A stretch of 33,061 nucleotides of DNA from Rosettibacter sp964572725 (GCA_964572725.1 CAZNFW010000030.1:1-33061), one strand, 5' to 3'; counted from the first letter of the stretch, positions 6,020 through 15,251 are shown. The notes: generated from the sequence alone by a model not told the origin. A program made the numbers and translations.

Positions 6020-8578
6020 CTATAACATTTTTTCAATTGTTCTTGTAAGTTCATGTTTTATTAATTCATATGAATTTGTGGATACTTTTTTCTTGTTTCT
6101 ATCGAGAACATAAAATGAATCCACAATATCATCTGCTTTGGTATTAATTTTTGCAAAGTAAATTGAAAGGCCAAGTTCATTCATCTTTTTTGTTATTTGA
6201 TATAAAAGACCAAGCCGGTCAGGCGAGGAAATATCAATTATTGTGAACTTATCATGCTTTTCGAAGGAAACTTTAACTTCACCTTTTCTTTTGAATAATT
6301 TGTTTTCAATTCTCCACCATTTTGATTTAATTTTGTTAAATTCTTTAACAATCTGAAGTTCATTTGATACAGCAAGTTTAATGTCTTCAACTATTTTTGA
6401 ATAACGAGAATCATTTACTACACTGTTTGTTCTAAAATCAGTTACATTGAAATTATCTATTACTATACCATCTTTGCGTGTAAAAATTTTTGCATCGTGG
6501 ATGTTGAGATCATTAATTGATAGAGCACCACAAAGGCGAGATAAAAGTGCATCAGAATCTTTTGTAATTACAGTAATTGAAGTATAGCCTCCTTCTTCTT
6601 TAAAGAATACTGAAACAGGCAATCCTTTATTTATTTCTTCAATATGCTGATTAATTTCTTCAGCAGTAAAGTATTGCAGATATCCAAGGTCATCAATTGA
6701 ATCAATATGATTTCTTACTGTTTCATCTGTAAAGATATCAGAAGTTTTCATAATTTCTTCCATACTTATTGTCAACAGTTCCTGTCCAGTGATTCTCTCT
6801 TCAACCATTCTCTTGGTTTTATAATAAAGTTCGTATAGGAGTTCATTTTTCCATTGAGTCCATACAACAGGAGATACAGCAGATAAATCTGCATAAGTTA
6901 GTAAATATAAAAGGTCAATCATTTCTGATGAAGGAAATATCTCGGCAAAGATATTAAGTGTAGTAGCATCATTAAGATTTCTTCTGAAAGCAACCTGTTC
7001 CATTGTTAAATGATGCCGCACAAGAAATTTTACTTTTTGAATTTCGTCTTGACCATAACCCAATCTTTCCATTACGGAATTTGCAATTTCAGCACCAATT
7101 ATTTCATGACCTGAAACAGTAATTGGCTTTGCAATATCGTGAAAAATGACAGCCAGATATAAAACATCTTTTTCTTTTATGCTCTGGAATAGTCGTCCCA
7201 TGAAATTATTTTCGTTATTCAAATTTTCAAGATTGGACAGAGCAACAAGAGTATGTTCATCTGCAGTATAACAATGGTAAACTCCTGGTTGAAAGAAATT
7301 TATCATTTCTTTGAATTCAGGCAGAAAAGCTCCCAATACGCCAAGTTCATTCATTACATTTAATGTTTTGCTTACATTTTTCGGGAGCTTTAAGATTTCT
7401 CTAAAAAAAACAGAAGACTGATGCTCAAGATTTTGAGTATCTTCATGATCAACAACAGCTTCAATAATTTGCGACCTTAAATTATCATCAAAACGTGCAT
7501 CATATAAACCTCTGTAATAAAATGCACGTAATATTGTTGACATTGTAAGTTCGATATTTTTTGTTAAATAGATAACATTTCCTTTTAGTGTAAAATCATC
7601 ATCTAATGGAATTGATAAATAATCTGGAATTGGTTTTGAAAATTCTTCTTCGAACCTTTTTATCATTGTAGTTGCAAATCTTTTAATAATGTTTGCAGAC
7701 TCAAAATACTTCTTCATATAATTTTGCCAGTTGCTTTCAGAATAGTCAAGCTGGCAAGCAATTTTTTCTTGGTCTGCAAATTCAAGTCTGTCATTTTTGT
7801 GTCCGGATAATAAGTGGAGATGATTACGTGTATTAAGTATAAATTTATAACTTTCCAGCAATCTTGCAGCTGCACGTGGAATAAGAATTTTATTTTCTTT
7901 TAGAATATTTATGAAGTTTTCTGTTTGAGTTATTTCATTTTGTGAACTGAGTATTGCGCTGTTTTTTAATGAATAAATCCATTCCACTACCTGCAGGTCG
8001 CGTAAGCCCCCGGCAGTAAATTTAACATTTGGTTCTAATACTTTTGCTGATGAACCATATTTCTGGTATCGAAGTCTTATATCTTCTAAGAATTCATTAA
8101 TAAGAGTTTTTTTGTGTGCGTCTTTTAAAATGCTTAATACTTTTTTATTCCACTCATTGTAAATTTTTTCGCTGCCGCATAAAAATCTTGTTTCAAAAAA
8201 TTGTGTAAAAGCATGCAAGTCTTCTTTAAGAAATTTTTTTATATCAGAAAATTCTCTAACTGTGTGGGATACTTCAATTCCAGTATCCCATAAAATTGTA
8301 ATACATTTTTTAACTACTGTTTCATTATTATCAACCTTGTCAAAAATAAACATAATGTCGATATCGGAGTAAGGAGAAAGTTCACGTCTTGCAAAACTTC
8401 CTACAGATGCTATAGCACAGTTAAGTTTAATTTCCTTTAGTGCTTTCAAAATATATTCTTCAACAAGAACACTCCATTCTTTGCAGAATTTAAATGGGTC
8501 TTTGAGAATTTCTTTATTATTGAAGAGTAAATTTCTATCTTCTAAAAAATATTCTTTGAGTTTAAGTGCGTCACTCAT
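6020..8578 (-). CDS. glnD: Bifunctional PII uridylyltransferase / uridylyl-removing enzyme
   Basis: An 852-residue full-length GlnD, the glutamine sensor that uridylylates and deuridylylates PII signal proteins. Domains in order: nucleotidyltransferase with GSFARRELSPYSDID (residues 60-74, metal-binding Asp72 and Asp74), GlnD linker domain, HD phosphohydrolase domain with FHDIAKP (His480-Asp481) for UMP removal, and two C-terminal ACT domains (about 665-715 and 778-828) that sense glutamine. The gene starts 20 bases after the tpl stop and is followed by murI after eight bases. No glnB/glnK gene is in the window. Confidence 0.93.
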   Translation of the reverse strand: MSDALKLKEYFLEDRNLLFNNKEILKDPFKFCKEWSVLVEEYILKALKEIKLNCAIASVGSFARRELSPYSDIDIMFIFDKVDNNETVVKKCITILWDTGIEVSHTVREFSDIKKFLKEDLHAFTQFFETRFLCGSEKIYNEWNKKVLSILKDAHKKTLINEFLEDIRLRYQKYGSSAKVLEPNVKFTAGGLRDLQVVEWIYSLKNSAILSSQNEITQTENFINILKENKILIPRAAARLLESYKFILNTRNHLHLLSGHKNDRLEFADQEKIACQLDYSESNWQNYMKKYFESANIIKRFATTMIKRFEEEFSKPIPDYLSIPLDDDFTLKGNVIYLTKNIELTMSTILRAFYYRGLYDARFDDNLRSQIIEAVVDHEDTQNLEHQSSVFFREILKLPKNVSKTLNVMNELGVLGAFLPEFKEMINFFQPGVYHCYTADEHTLVALSNLENLNNENNFMGRLFQSIKEKDVLYLAVIFHDIAKPITVSGHEIIGAEIANSVMERLGYGQDEIQKVKFLVRHHLTMEQVAFRRNLNDATTLNIFAEIFPSSEMIDLLYLLTYADLSAVSPVVWTQWKNELLYELYYKTKRMVEERITGQELLTISMEEIMKTSDIFTDETVRNHIDSIDDLGYLQYFTAEEINQHIEEINKGLPVSVFFKEEGGYTSITVITKDSDALLSRLCGALSINDLNIHDAKIFTRKDGIVIDNFNVTDFRTNSVVNDSRYSKIVEDIKLAVSNELQIVKEFNKIKSKWWRIENKLFKRKGEVKVSFEKHDKFTIIDISSPDRLGLLYQITKKMNELGLSIYFAKINTKADDIVDSFYVLDRNKKKVSTNSYELIKHELTRTIEKML

Positions 8579-8598
8579 ATTAGTACATTATTCTGTAA

Positions 8599-9987
8599 TT
8601 ATAATTTAACAAATTTTGCCTGGAAGAATCTCAAATACTTTGGTTCATAAACCATTTTCAAGCCTTTAATTTTTTTTCTGTCTTGATAAACCTGAGCAAT
8701 TGATTCAACAGTAACATCAATGTGTGATTGTGTATAAACACGGCGGGGAAATGTTAATCTTACAAGTTCAAGTTTGGGATAACGGTTTAATCCTGTTTTT
8801 GGATCTCTTCCTGCAGAAACAATGCCGCGTTCCATTCCTCTTACGCCGCTGTCTATATAAATTTCTGCTGCTAATGCTTGAGCAGGGAAATTATCCTGTT
8901 TGATATGTGGTAAAAATTTTTTTGCATCAAGGAAAATAGCATGTCCACCAAAAGGATAAACTAAAGGTACACCATATTTTTCAAGCTGCTTTCCGCAATA
9001 TTCGATTTGACCAATTCTTGAACTGATGTTTTCAAATTTTACCATTTCTTCAATTCCTCTTGCCATAGCTTCCATGTCTCTTCCAGCTAATCCACCGTAT
9101 GTATGAAGTCCTTCATAAACTACAACAAGATTACGAGCTTCTTCATAAACCCTTTTATTTCGAGTTGCAAGAAAACCTCCAATGTTCACCATTAAATCTT
9201 TTTTTGCGCTTACCCACAATCCATCAAAGTAAGAACACATTTCTTTTAAGATTTGTGCAATAGTTTTGTTCTCGTATCCTTTTTCTCTCATTTTTATGAA
9301 ATAAGCATTTTCTGTTGCACGAGTAGCATCGAACCAGAGTTTAATTCCATATTTTTTTACGAGTGAATGAACATTTTTCAAATTTTCCATTGAAATTGGC
9401 TGCCCGCCTGCCATATTTACGGGACCAGCAATGCTGACATAAGGAATTTTTTTAGCACCAACTTTTTTTATGAGATCTTCAAGTTTATTCAAATCAACAT
9501 TGCCTTTGAATGGATGTCTGTTTTGCGGGTCATGAGCTTCGTCAATTATAACATCAACAAAAGTGCCGCCTGCTAACTCTTGATGTAATCTTGTTGTTGT
9601 AAAATACATATTTCCCGGTATGTAATCTCCGGGCTTGATTAAAATTTTCGAAATGATATGTTCAGCAGCACGACCTTGATGAGTAGGTACGAAGTAAGGC
9701 ATGCCGTAATATTTTTTTACATTATCCCATAAATAATAAAAGTTTCTGCTGCCGGCATAAGCTTCGTCTCCCATCATTAAACCAGCCCATTGATAATCAC
9801 TCATTGCATTTGTTCCGCTGTCGGTAAGTAAATCAATATAAACATCTTCGGATTTCAAGAGGAAAGTATTGTAGCCCGCTTCTTTGATGCATTTTTCTCT
9901 GTATTCTCTTGTAGTAATTTTAACAGGCTCAACCATTTTTATTTTAAAAGGTTCAGCCCAGCTTTTTTTGATTATTTTTTTAGCCAT
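8599..9987 (-). CDS. tpl: Tyrosine phenol-lyase-type PLP beta-eliminating lyase
   Basis: A 462-residue PLP enzyme of the tryptophanase/tyrosine phenol-lyase family. It aligns with Citrobacter freundii tyrosine phenol-lyase with a constant offset of six: PLP lysine Lys263 (K257 there) in SAKKD, Asp220 (D214) and Arg223 (R217), Tyr77 (Y71), Arg410 (R404). The residues that define phenol-lyase specificity are also kept: Thr130 (T124) and Arg387 (R381, in MERG), with Phe454 (F448); tryptophanase has Asp and Ile at the first two. The predicted reaction is L-tyrosine to phenol, pyruvate and ammonia. It lies between queF and glnD in a tight run, which ties it loosely to nitrogen metabolism. Alignment is from memory. 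Confidence 0.85.
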   Translation of the reverse strand: MAKKIIKKSWAEPFKIKMVEPVKITTREYREKCIKEAGYNTFLLKSEDVYIDLLTDSGTNAMSDYQWAGLMMGDEAYAGSRNFYYLWDNVKKYYGMPYFVPTHQGRAAEHIISKILIKPGDYIPGNMYFTTTRLHQELAGGTFVDVIIDEAHDPQNRHPFKGNVDLNKLEDLIKKVGAKKIPYVSIAGPVNMAGGQPISMENLKNVHSLVKKYGIKLWFDATRATENAYFIKMREKGYENKTIAQILKEMCSYFDGLWVSAKKDLMVNIGGFLATRNKRVYEEARNLVVVYEGLHTYGGLAGRDMEAMARGIEEMVKFENISSRIGQIEYCGKQLEKYGVPLVYPFGGHAIFLDAKKFLPHIKQDNFPAQALAAEIYIDSGVRGMERGIVSAGRDPKTGLNRYPKLELVRLTFPRRVYTQSHIDVTVESIAQVYQDRKKIKGLKMVYEPKYLRFFQAKFVKL

Positions 9988-10023
9988 TGTGTGACCTCAT
10001 ATTTTTAGTTTTGGAGCTTTTGG

Positions 10024-10380
10024 CTATTCTTTCTTTTTATATTCAGCAATAATATCAGAATGAATTCCACCGCGTGTGTTGAACTTGGCAGTAATTTTCA
10101 TGTAACGGGGCTGTAAAACTTCTACAAGGTCGTTCAAAATTTTATTCGTTACAGCTTCAAAATAAATTCCATCGTTGCGATAGGATTGAAGATAGAATTT
10201 GTATGATTTTAGTTCGACACAAAGTTTATCTGGAATATATTCAAGAATTATTGTAGCAAAATCTGGCTGCCCTGTTTTAGGACAAAGAGAAGTAAATTCC
10301 GGTGCAGTGTGAATTATGATATAATCTCTTTCAGGATTTGGATTTGGAAAAGTCTCAAGTATTTTTTGTTTTTCGTTCAT
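10024..10380 (-). CDS. queF: NADPH-dependent preQ0 reductase (7-cyano-7-deazaguanine reductase)
   Basis: A 118-residue short, unimodular QueF. It reduces the nitrile of preQ0 to the aminomethyl of preQ1 in queuosine synthesis. Catalytic Cys33 (SLCPKTGQPD, with Asp40) and the QueF NADPH motif ELKSYKFYLQSYRNDGIYFE starting at residue 56 are both present. It starts 17 bases after the queC stop, so queC and queF act consecutively in one pathway and one transcript. Confidence 0.93.
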   Translation of the reverse strand: MNEKQKILETFPNPNPERDYIIIHTAPEFTSLCPKTGQPDFATIILEYIPDKLCVELKSYKFYLQSYRNDGIYFEAVTNKILNDLVEVLQPRYMKITAKFNTRGGIHSDIIAEYKKKE

Positions 10381-10397
10381 AATCTTTTTGCTTTTTG

Positions 10398-11087
10398 TTA
10401 AACATATTTAGGTTTTTCTTTGTATGGTATAGGATCTTCAATTCCTGCTAATTGAAATCCACGCAATCTAAATGCACAGCTGTCGCACACTCCGCAAGCT
10501 GCTTCTTCATTTTGATAACATGACCATGTTAAGTGAAGCGGTGCGCCTAATTCGATTCCTTTTTTAACTATTTCTGCTTTTGAAAAATGAATAATTGGTG
10601 TAACGATTTTTATTTTTGTCTCGGGTTTAGTGCCAAGGTCAACCATTTTTTCAAATGCTTCAAAAAATTCAGGACGGCAGTCAGGATATCCGCTTGCATC
10701 TTCATAAACAGCACCAATAAAAACAGCTTCGGCTTTTAAGACTTCTGCCCAGCTTACACAAACGGAAAGTATGTTAGCATTTCTAAAAGGTACATATGAA
10801 GTTGGTATTTCTTTGCTTTTCAGATTTGCTTTCGAAACTTCAATATTGTAATCGGTTAAAGATGAACCTCCGATTTTTGAAAAATGTGTGAAATCAATAA
10901 CTAATCTTTTTTCAACACCATAAAAATCTGCAATATCATTAAATGCTTTTAGTTCTCGTTTTTCTGTTCTTTGTCCATAATTGATATGAACAAGAGCAAG
11001 TTCATATTCCTGATTTGCTATTGCTGCCGTTACACAACTGTCCATTCCACCGCTTAATGCTGCAACTGCAATTTTATTTTTAATCAT
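10398..11087 (-). CDS. queC: 7-cyano-7-deazaguanine synthase
   Basis: A 229-residue QueC, the ATP-dependent enzyme that turns 7-carboxy-7-deazaguanine plus ammonia into preQ0. The PP-loop motif SGGMDS is at residues 12-17, and the zinc-binding cysteines Cys190, Cys198, Cys201 and Cys204 are all present near the C-terminus. It heads the close-packed run queC-queF-tpl-glnD-murI. The 91 bases upstream show no preQ1 riboswitch that I could recognise. Confidence 0.94.
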   Translation of the reverse strand: MIKNKIAVAALSGGMDSCVTAAIANQEYELALVHINYGQRTEKRELKAFNDIADFYGVEKRLVIDFTHFSKIGGSSLTDYNIEVSKANLKSKEIPTSYVPFRNANILSVCVSWAEVLKAEAVFIGAVYEDASGYPDCRPEFFEAFEKMVDLGTKPETKIKIVTPIIHFSKAEIVKKGIELGAPLHLTWSCYQNEEAACGVCDSCAFRLRGFQLAGIEDPIPYKEKPKYV

Positions 11088-11178
11088 ATCTTATTTTTAT
11101 TAATTATTATTGAAAAAATAGCAAATTAGCTTTTGATAAAGAAAGAATAAGTAGAGTATAAATAATGACAAAATCTTT

Positions 11179-12336
11179 CTAAATTTTTTTCCAGATTAGG
11201 ATTGTTGATGCAATAATTAAACTCACAATAGAAGAAATCAAGAAAGGAATTGTAGCTCCAAATTTATCCCACAGAAAACCTGTGATTATTGAACCGCACA
11301 TTATTCCCAGACTCATAAGAGTTGTAAGAAGCCCAATTGCTGAACCACGGAAATTAATATCTATAATATCACTTATCCATGCTTTTGCAATGCCTTCTGT
11401 TGATGCAGCATAAATTCCATAAAGTGCAAATAATACCCAGATTATAATTGGTTTAGTATTGATTGCAAAAGCGAAATAAACAATTGAGAAAATAAATAAA
11501 CCTGCCGCAAAAATTTTTTTCTTACCAAATTTGTCTGATAAAATGCCTGCTGGATAGGATGACACAGCATAAATTATATTATAAAAAATGTATCCCATAA
11601 TGGATGATGTATCTGAATGTGAGATATTTTTAGACCGGAGAATTAAAAATACATCACTGCTGTTAACGAGTGAAAAAATTGTTAACAAAAACAAAATGAC
11701 TTTGTAGTTTTTTGGTGAAGTTTTCCAGAAATTTTTTAGAATATTTTTTTGGCTTTGGTAAGATTTTACAGTTACATCTTTCACAAAAAAAGTAAAAGCA
11801 ATTGCGAATACAGATGGGATAAATGCAGCAATAAAAATAAGTTTATAATTTTCTGGAAATAATTTGAGAAGAGAAATTGCAGCAAGAGGTCCTGCAACTG
11901 CACCAAGTGTATCCATACCACGATGAAAGCCAAAAATTGCACCGGAATTATTATTAATTGAATAACTGCTTAGCAATGCATCGCGTGGAGCTGTTCTGAT
12001 ACCTTTTCCAACTCGGTCGGTTATTCTCGAAAAAATTACAGTTGATATGTAAGGTAAAATTCCGGGCAATGGTTTTACTAATCCAGAAATTCCGTATCCC
12101 ATTGTAACAAAAATTGACCTTTTTCCTAATTTATCGGACAATGCCCCAAAGTAACCTTTTAATAATCCTGCTGTAACCTCTGCAATGCCTTCAATAAATC
12201 CAACAACTGTCATTGATGAGCCAAGAACAGCAGTTAAAAAAATTGGAGTGATGGGATAAAGCATTTCGCTTGCAAAATCCGTAAAAAAACTGATTAGTCC
12301 AAGAATTACAACTGCTCGAGGAATTTTCTTGTTCAT
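11179..12336 (-). CDS. MFS transporter
   Basis: A 385-residue integral membrane protein with about 12 hydrophobic helices and major facilitator signatures: FFTDFASEMLYPITPIFL in helix 1, the motif-A-like GALSDKLGKRS between helices 2 and 3, a conserved DRVGKGIRTAPRDAL loop, and the repeated motif AGILSDKFGKKK in the second half. The subfamily with FTDFASEMLYP and GKGIRTAPRDA is widespread and poorly characterised; substrate cannot be inferred. It is separated from queC by about 90 bases and is divergent from yciO, so the 12337-12489 gap should hold promoters for both directions. Confidence 0.82.
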   Translation of the reverse strand: MNKKIPRAVVILGLISFFTDFASEMLYPITPIFLTAVLGSSMTVVGFIEGIAEVTAGLLKGYFGALSDKLGKRSIFVTMGYGISGLVKPLPGILPYISTVIFSRITDRVGKGIRTAPRDALLSSYSINNNSGAIFGFHRGMDTLGAVAGPLAAISLLKLFPENYKLIFIAAFIPSVFAIAFTFFVKDVTVKSYQSQKNILKNFWKTSPKNYKVILFLLTIFSLVNSSDVFLILRSKNISHSDTSSIMGYIFYNIIYAVSSYPAGILSDKFGKKKIFAAGLFIFSIVYFAFAINTKPIIIWVLFALYGIYAASTEGIAKAWISDIIDINFRGSAIGLLTTLMSLGIMCGSIITGFLWDKFGATIPFLISSIVSLIIASTILIWKKI

Positions 12337-12489
12337 GTCTTATAGAAATTTAATAAATAAATTTAAGAAATATTTTTGAGTTGACTATTAATAAATAACT
12401 TTTAACATTTATAATGTCAATTCATTACTTTAATATGCTCAGGGAAGTATATCTTTCAAAATTTTCTCCCAAATAATAAAGGAGGGACT

Positions 12490-13101
12490 ATGGAATTTTA
12501 TGAATTACATCCCGTTACACCTCAATTACGCTATATTAACAAGGCAGTTGAAGTATTAAGAAAAGGGGGTGTAATAATTTATCCCACTGATACAGTTTAT
12601 GGAATTGGTTGTGATATTTATAATCATGAAGCACTCGAAAGAATTTATGAAATAAAACATGAGACAGGCACAAAACTATATAGTTTTATTTGCCCTGATT
12701 TGAAGGACATTTCAAAATATGCAAAAGTATCTGACTATGCTTATAAAATAATGAAGAAGTTATTGCCAGGTCCTTATACATTTGTTCTTCCTGCTGCAAA
12801 AGAAGTACCGAAAAAATTATGGACAAAGCGAAAAACAGTTGGTATAAGAATTCCTGACCATAAAGTTGCTCTCATGCTTGCAAAAGAACTTGGTAATCCA
12901 ATTGTAAGTACGAGTGTTACAAATCGAAAAGGAGAGATTTTATACGACCCCGAAGAGATTCGATTAATTTTTAATACAAATGTTGATTTAATGCTTTCTA
13001 CAGGAGCTCTTGAAGGAGAACCATCGAGCATAATAGATTTAAGTCAGGACGAACCAGAAATTATTCGTGTTGGAGCAGGAGATGTAAGTATATTTGTATA
13101 G
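12490..13101 (+). CDS. yciO: YciO-type Sua5/TsaC family protein
   Basis: A 203-residue Sua5/YciO/YrdC-domain protein. It starts with the characteristic YciO N-terminus (HPVTPQLRYINKAVEVLRKGGV) and nucleotide-binding PTDTVYGIGCD, and carries STS (LGNPIVSTSVT) and a C-terminal VGAGD motif. The family ranges from threonylcarbamoyl-AMP synthases (TsaC/Sua5, tRNA t6A synthesis) to YciO, whose in vivo role is less clear. Resemblance to E. coli YciO is stronger than to TsaC. A strong AAGGAGG site precedes the ATG. The gene ends six bases before the MITE-like element. Confidence 0.85.
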   Translation: MEFYELHPVTPQLRYINKAVEVLRKGGVIIYPTDTVYGIGCDIYNHEALERIYEIKHETGTKLYSFICPDLKDISKYAKVSDYAYKIMKKLLPGPYTFVLPAAKEVPKKLWTKRKTVGIRIPDHKVALMLAKELGNPIVSTSVTNRKGEILYDPEEIRLIFNTNVDLMLSTGALEGEPSSIIDLSQDEPEIIRVGAGDVSIFV

Positions 13102-13106
13102 TTTTA

Positions 13107-13245
13107 TAGGGTTGTCTAAAAAGTAATTTCTCAATAATAAATCTTTAAAAAATTACCCGACTGACAAAGAACTTTGCAAGTCGGGTATTCTTAAGCAAGT
13201 ATTAATTTAATTGTTTCAAAATAATTTACTTTTTAGACAACCCTA
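13107..13245. mobile_element. MITE-like element with perfect 19-bp terminal inverted repeats
   Basis: AGGGTTGTCTAAAAAGTAA (13108-13126) and its exact reverse complement (13226-13244) bound a 137-base non-coding unit. The GGGTTGTCTAAAAAG terminus resembles insertion sequence ends. TA occurs immediately outside the GGG/CCC on both sides, which would fit the TA target duplication of IS630/Tc1-type elements, though a two-base match is weak evidence. No transposase is encoded, so it would move in trans. It fills almost the entire gap between the convergent yciO and SDR genes and contains the terminator hairpin at 13155-13186. Confidence 0.65.
13146..13186 (-). terminator. Intrinsic terminator inside the MITE-like element, for the SDR gene
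   Basis: ACCCGACT (13155-13162) pairs with AGTCGGGT (13179-13186), and CAAAG (13165-13169) with CTTTG (13172-13176) extends the stem. Read on the minus strand the stem is followed by AATTTTTTAAAG, the T-run needed for termination of transcripts from the SDR gene at 13248. Confidence 0.6.
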
Positions 13246-13247
13246 AT

Positions 13248-14021
13248 TTATTCTTTTCTATATACGATTGTAGCAGTTGCCTGTTGAGCTGCAAGTAAAG
13301 TAATTTGCGCTATATTAACATGAGGAGGACGGGTTGCACAGTAAATTACTGCATCTGCTACATCTTCTCCGGTAAGCGGGATTAAGCCTTTGTAGACTGC
13401 TTTTGCTTTTTCTTCGTCTCCATCAAATCTAACTCTGCTGAAATTTGTTTCAACAAGTCCGGGGTCAATTGTACTGACTAAAATATTTTTATCTATTGTA
13501 TCCATTCGCAAGGATTTAGTTATCGCATCGACTGCATGTTTAGTTGCACAATAAACTGCGCCTTTTGGATAAGCTTCGTGTCCTGCAATTGAACCAATGT
13601 TAATTATGTGACCAGAATTTCTTTCTATCATACCGGGTAATATTGAGTATGTTACATAAAGTAGTCCTTTGATGTTTGTATCAATCATTTCTTCCCAGTT
13701 GTCTGGATTATCTTCATAAAATTTATTTAATCCACGAGCAAGTCCAGCATTATTAATTAATATGTCAATTTTTTTCCATTCGTCCGGCAATGAATTAATT
13801 GATTTGAATACTTCTTCACGATTTCGAACATCTAATTTTAGTGAATATACTTTCACATTGAATTTTTTTCTTATATCCTCTGCAATTTCATTCAGCAATT
13901 CAAATCTCCGTGCACTGATTATAATGTTTGATTCTTCTTTTGCAAAGGCATAAGCACATGCTTTGCCAATACCGGAAGTAGCTCCAGTTATAAAAACATT
14001 TTTTCCTTTTAATGACTGCAT
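13248..14021 (-). CDS. Short-chain dehydrogenase/reductase, YdfG-like
   Basis: A 257-residue classical SDR. The cofactor site TGATSGIG (residues 11-18) and ARR after beta-2 suggest NADP(H). NNAG, the catalytic Ser (IGSIAG) and YCATK (Tyr-x3-Lys) are in place. The middle region (LPDEWKKIDILINNAGLARG, MIDTNIKGLLYVTYSILPGM) and GLVETNFSRVRFDGDEEKA closely resemble E. coli YdfG, which acts on 3-hydroxy acids such as L-allo-threonine, serine and malonic semialdehyde. The physiological substrate remains inferred. Confidence 0.87.
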   Translation of the reverse strand: MQSLKGKNVFITGATSGIGKACAYAFAKEESNIIISARRFELLNEIAEDIRKKFNVKVYSLKLDVRNREEVFKSINSLPDEWKKIDILINNAGLARGLNKFYEDNPDNWEEMIDTNIKGLLYVTYSILPGMIERNSGHIINIGSIAGHEAYPKGAVYCATKHAVDAITKSLRMDTIDKNILVSTIDPGLVETNFSRVRFDGDEEKAKAVYKGLIPLTGEDVADAVIYCATRPPHVNIAQITLLAAQQATATIVYRKE

Positions 14022-14142
14022 AAAAACCTCTTAAATTTGTTTATTAAAATTAATTATCTTTTTTATGATTCAAGTCATAGAAAATAAATTTTACTAAGAA
14101 AAAAAATTATTATTTTATATTAAAGATAAATTGAAATATGAT

Positions 14143-14742
14143 ATGAATTATGAATTAATAGAAAAAGTTAAAGAATATGTTCTTGCTCTCCTTCAATCAA
14201 AAATTTCTTCAAATCATGTTTATCATGATTTAGACCATACTCGAAATGTAGCAGAAACAACTGAAATAATTGGACGAGCATCAAATCTAAGTAATGAAGA
14301 ACTTGAGATAGTTATTATTGCAGCATGGTTTCACGATCTGGGTTACATCGAAAAAGTAGAAGGTCATGAAGAGATTAGTGCTAAACTTGCAGAGGAATTT
14401 CTAACAAAAGAAAATTACCCAATTGAAAAAATAGAAAAAATTAAAAAGTGTATTTTAGCAACTAAAGTTCCTCAAAATCCTCAAAATATTTTAGAGCAGG
14501 TTATTTGTGATGCTGATTTATCCCATCTTGGCAAAAAAAGTTTCAAGCACCGTAACGATTTATTCCGTGAAGAATTTGAATTTTATTTTGGGAGACAATT
14601 AACAGAAGCAGAATGGTTAAAGAAAAGCATTGATTTTTTAAATAAGCACAAATTCTTTACTGAATTTGCAAGAAGAGAATATGAAACTCAAAAGAGTAAA
14701 AATTTGGAGAAGTTGAAAGAAGAGTTAAGAAAAATTTCATAA
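14143..14742 (+). CDS. HD-domain phosphohydrolase
   Basis: A predicted metal-dependent phosphohydrolase of 199 residues from ATG 14143. TTG 14131 would add four residues; neither has a convincing ribosome binding site, and I prefer the ATG. HD-domain metal ligands are visible: His32 (HDLDHTRNV), His64-Asp65 (WFHDLGY) and the later Asp in CDADLSHLG. Such small HD proteins cleave phosphoester bonds in nucleotides or signalling molecules; the substrate here is unknown. The sixA-like gene starts eight bases after its stop, so the two probably share a transcript. Confidence 0.8.
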   Translation: MNYELIEKVKEYVLALLQSKISSNHVYHDLDHTRNVAETTEIIGRASNLSNEELEIVIIAAWFHDLGYIEKVEGHEEISAKLAEEFLTKENYPIEKIEKIKKCILATKVPQNPQNILEQVICDADLSHLGKKSFKHRNDLFREEFEFYFGRQLTEAEWLKKSIDFLNKHKFFTEFARREYETQKSKNLEKLKEELRKIS

Positions 14743-14750
14743 ACTTATTG

Positions 14751-15248
14751 ATGAAAAAATTATTTCTATTGAGACATGCAAAATCAAGCTGGGAAGATTC
14801 AACTCTTTTAGATATTGAACGACCGCTGAATAAAAGAGGCAAACGCGATGCTCCTTTCATGGCAAAATTAATCAAGCAGAAAGAAATTATAATTGATGTG
14901 ATTTATACGAGTCATGCATTGCGGGCATTAAAAACTGCGGAAATTTTTTCAAAGGAATTACATATTAAAAAAGAAAATTTTATTGTTGAAGAAAAAATTT
15001 ATGAGGCAGGAATAAAAGAGCTTTGTGATATAGTGAATAATATTCCCGATAATTATGATTCAGTAATGATAGTGGGTCATAATCCAGGTTTAACTTCTTT
15101 TGCAAATTTTCTAGGGAACAAATACATGGGCAACATCCCAACGTGTGGTATTGTAGGTATTGAGTTTAAATTAAAAAAATGGGAAGAAGTAGAAAGAGGA
15201 TCAGGAGAAATTTTTTTGTTCGAATATCCTAAAAAGTATTTTAAATAG
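14751..15248 (+). CDS. sixA: SixA-like histidine phosphatase
   Basis: A 165-residue histidine phosphatase (phosphoglycerate mutase fold). Residues 7-9 are LRH with phospho-accepting His9 in FLLRHAKSSW, and the second catalytic His lies in VGHNPGL. This pattern is typical of SixA, which dephosphorylates phosphohistidine domains. ATG 14751 is preferred to the adjacent TTG 14748 since it gives the usual MKKLFLLRHAKS start. It converges with the C39-like gene with only three bases between the two stop codons. Confidence 0.85.
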   Translation: MKKLFLLRHAKSSWEDSTLLDIERPLNKRGKRDAPFMAKLIKQKEIIIDVIYTSHALRALKTAEIFSKELHIKKENFIVEEKIYEAGIKELCDIVNNIPDNYDSVMIVGHNPGLTSFANFLGNKYMGNIPTCGIVGIEFKLKKWEEVERGSGEIFLFEYPKKYFK

Positions 15249-15251
15249 ATT

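Noticed and set aside
8599..9987. Tryptophanase (tnaA)
   Set aside because: The residues at the specificity positions (Thr130, Arg387 in MERG) are those of tyrosine phenol-lyase; tryptophanase has Asp and Ile there.
11088..11178. preQ1 riboswitch upstream of queC
   Set aside because: I looked for the short pseudoknot pattern on the minus strand before queC and found only AT-rich sequence without it.
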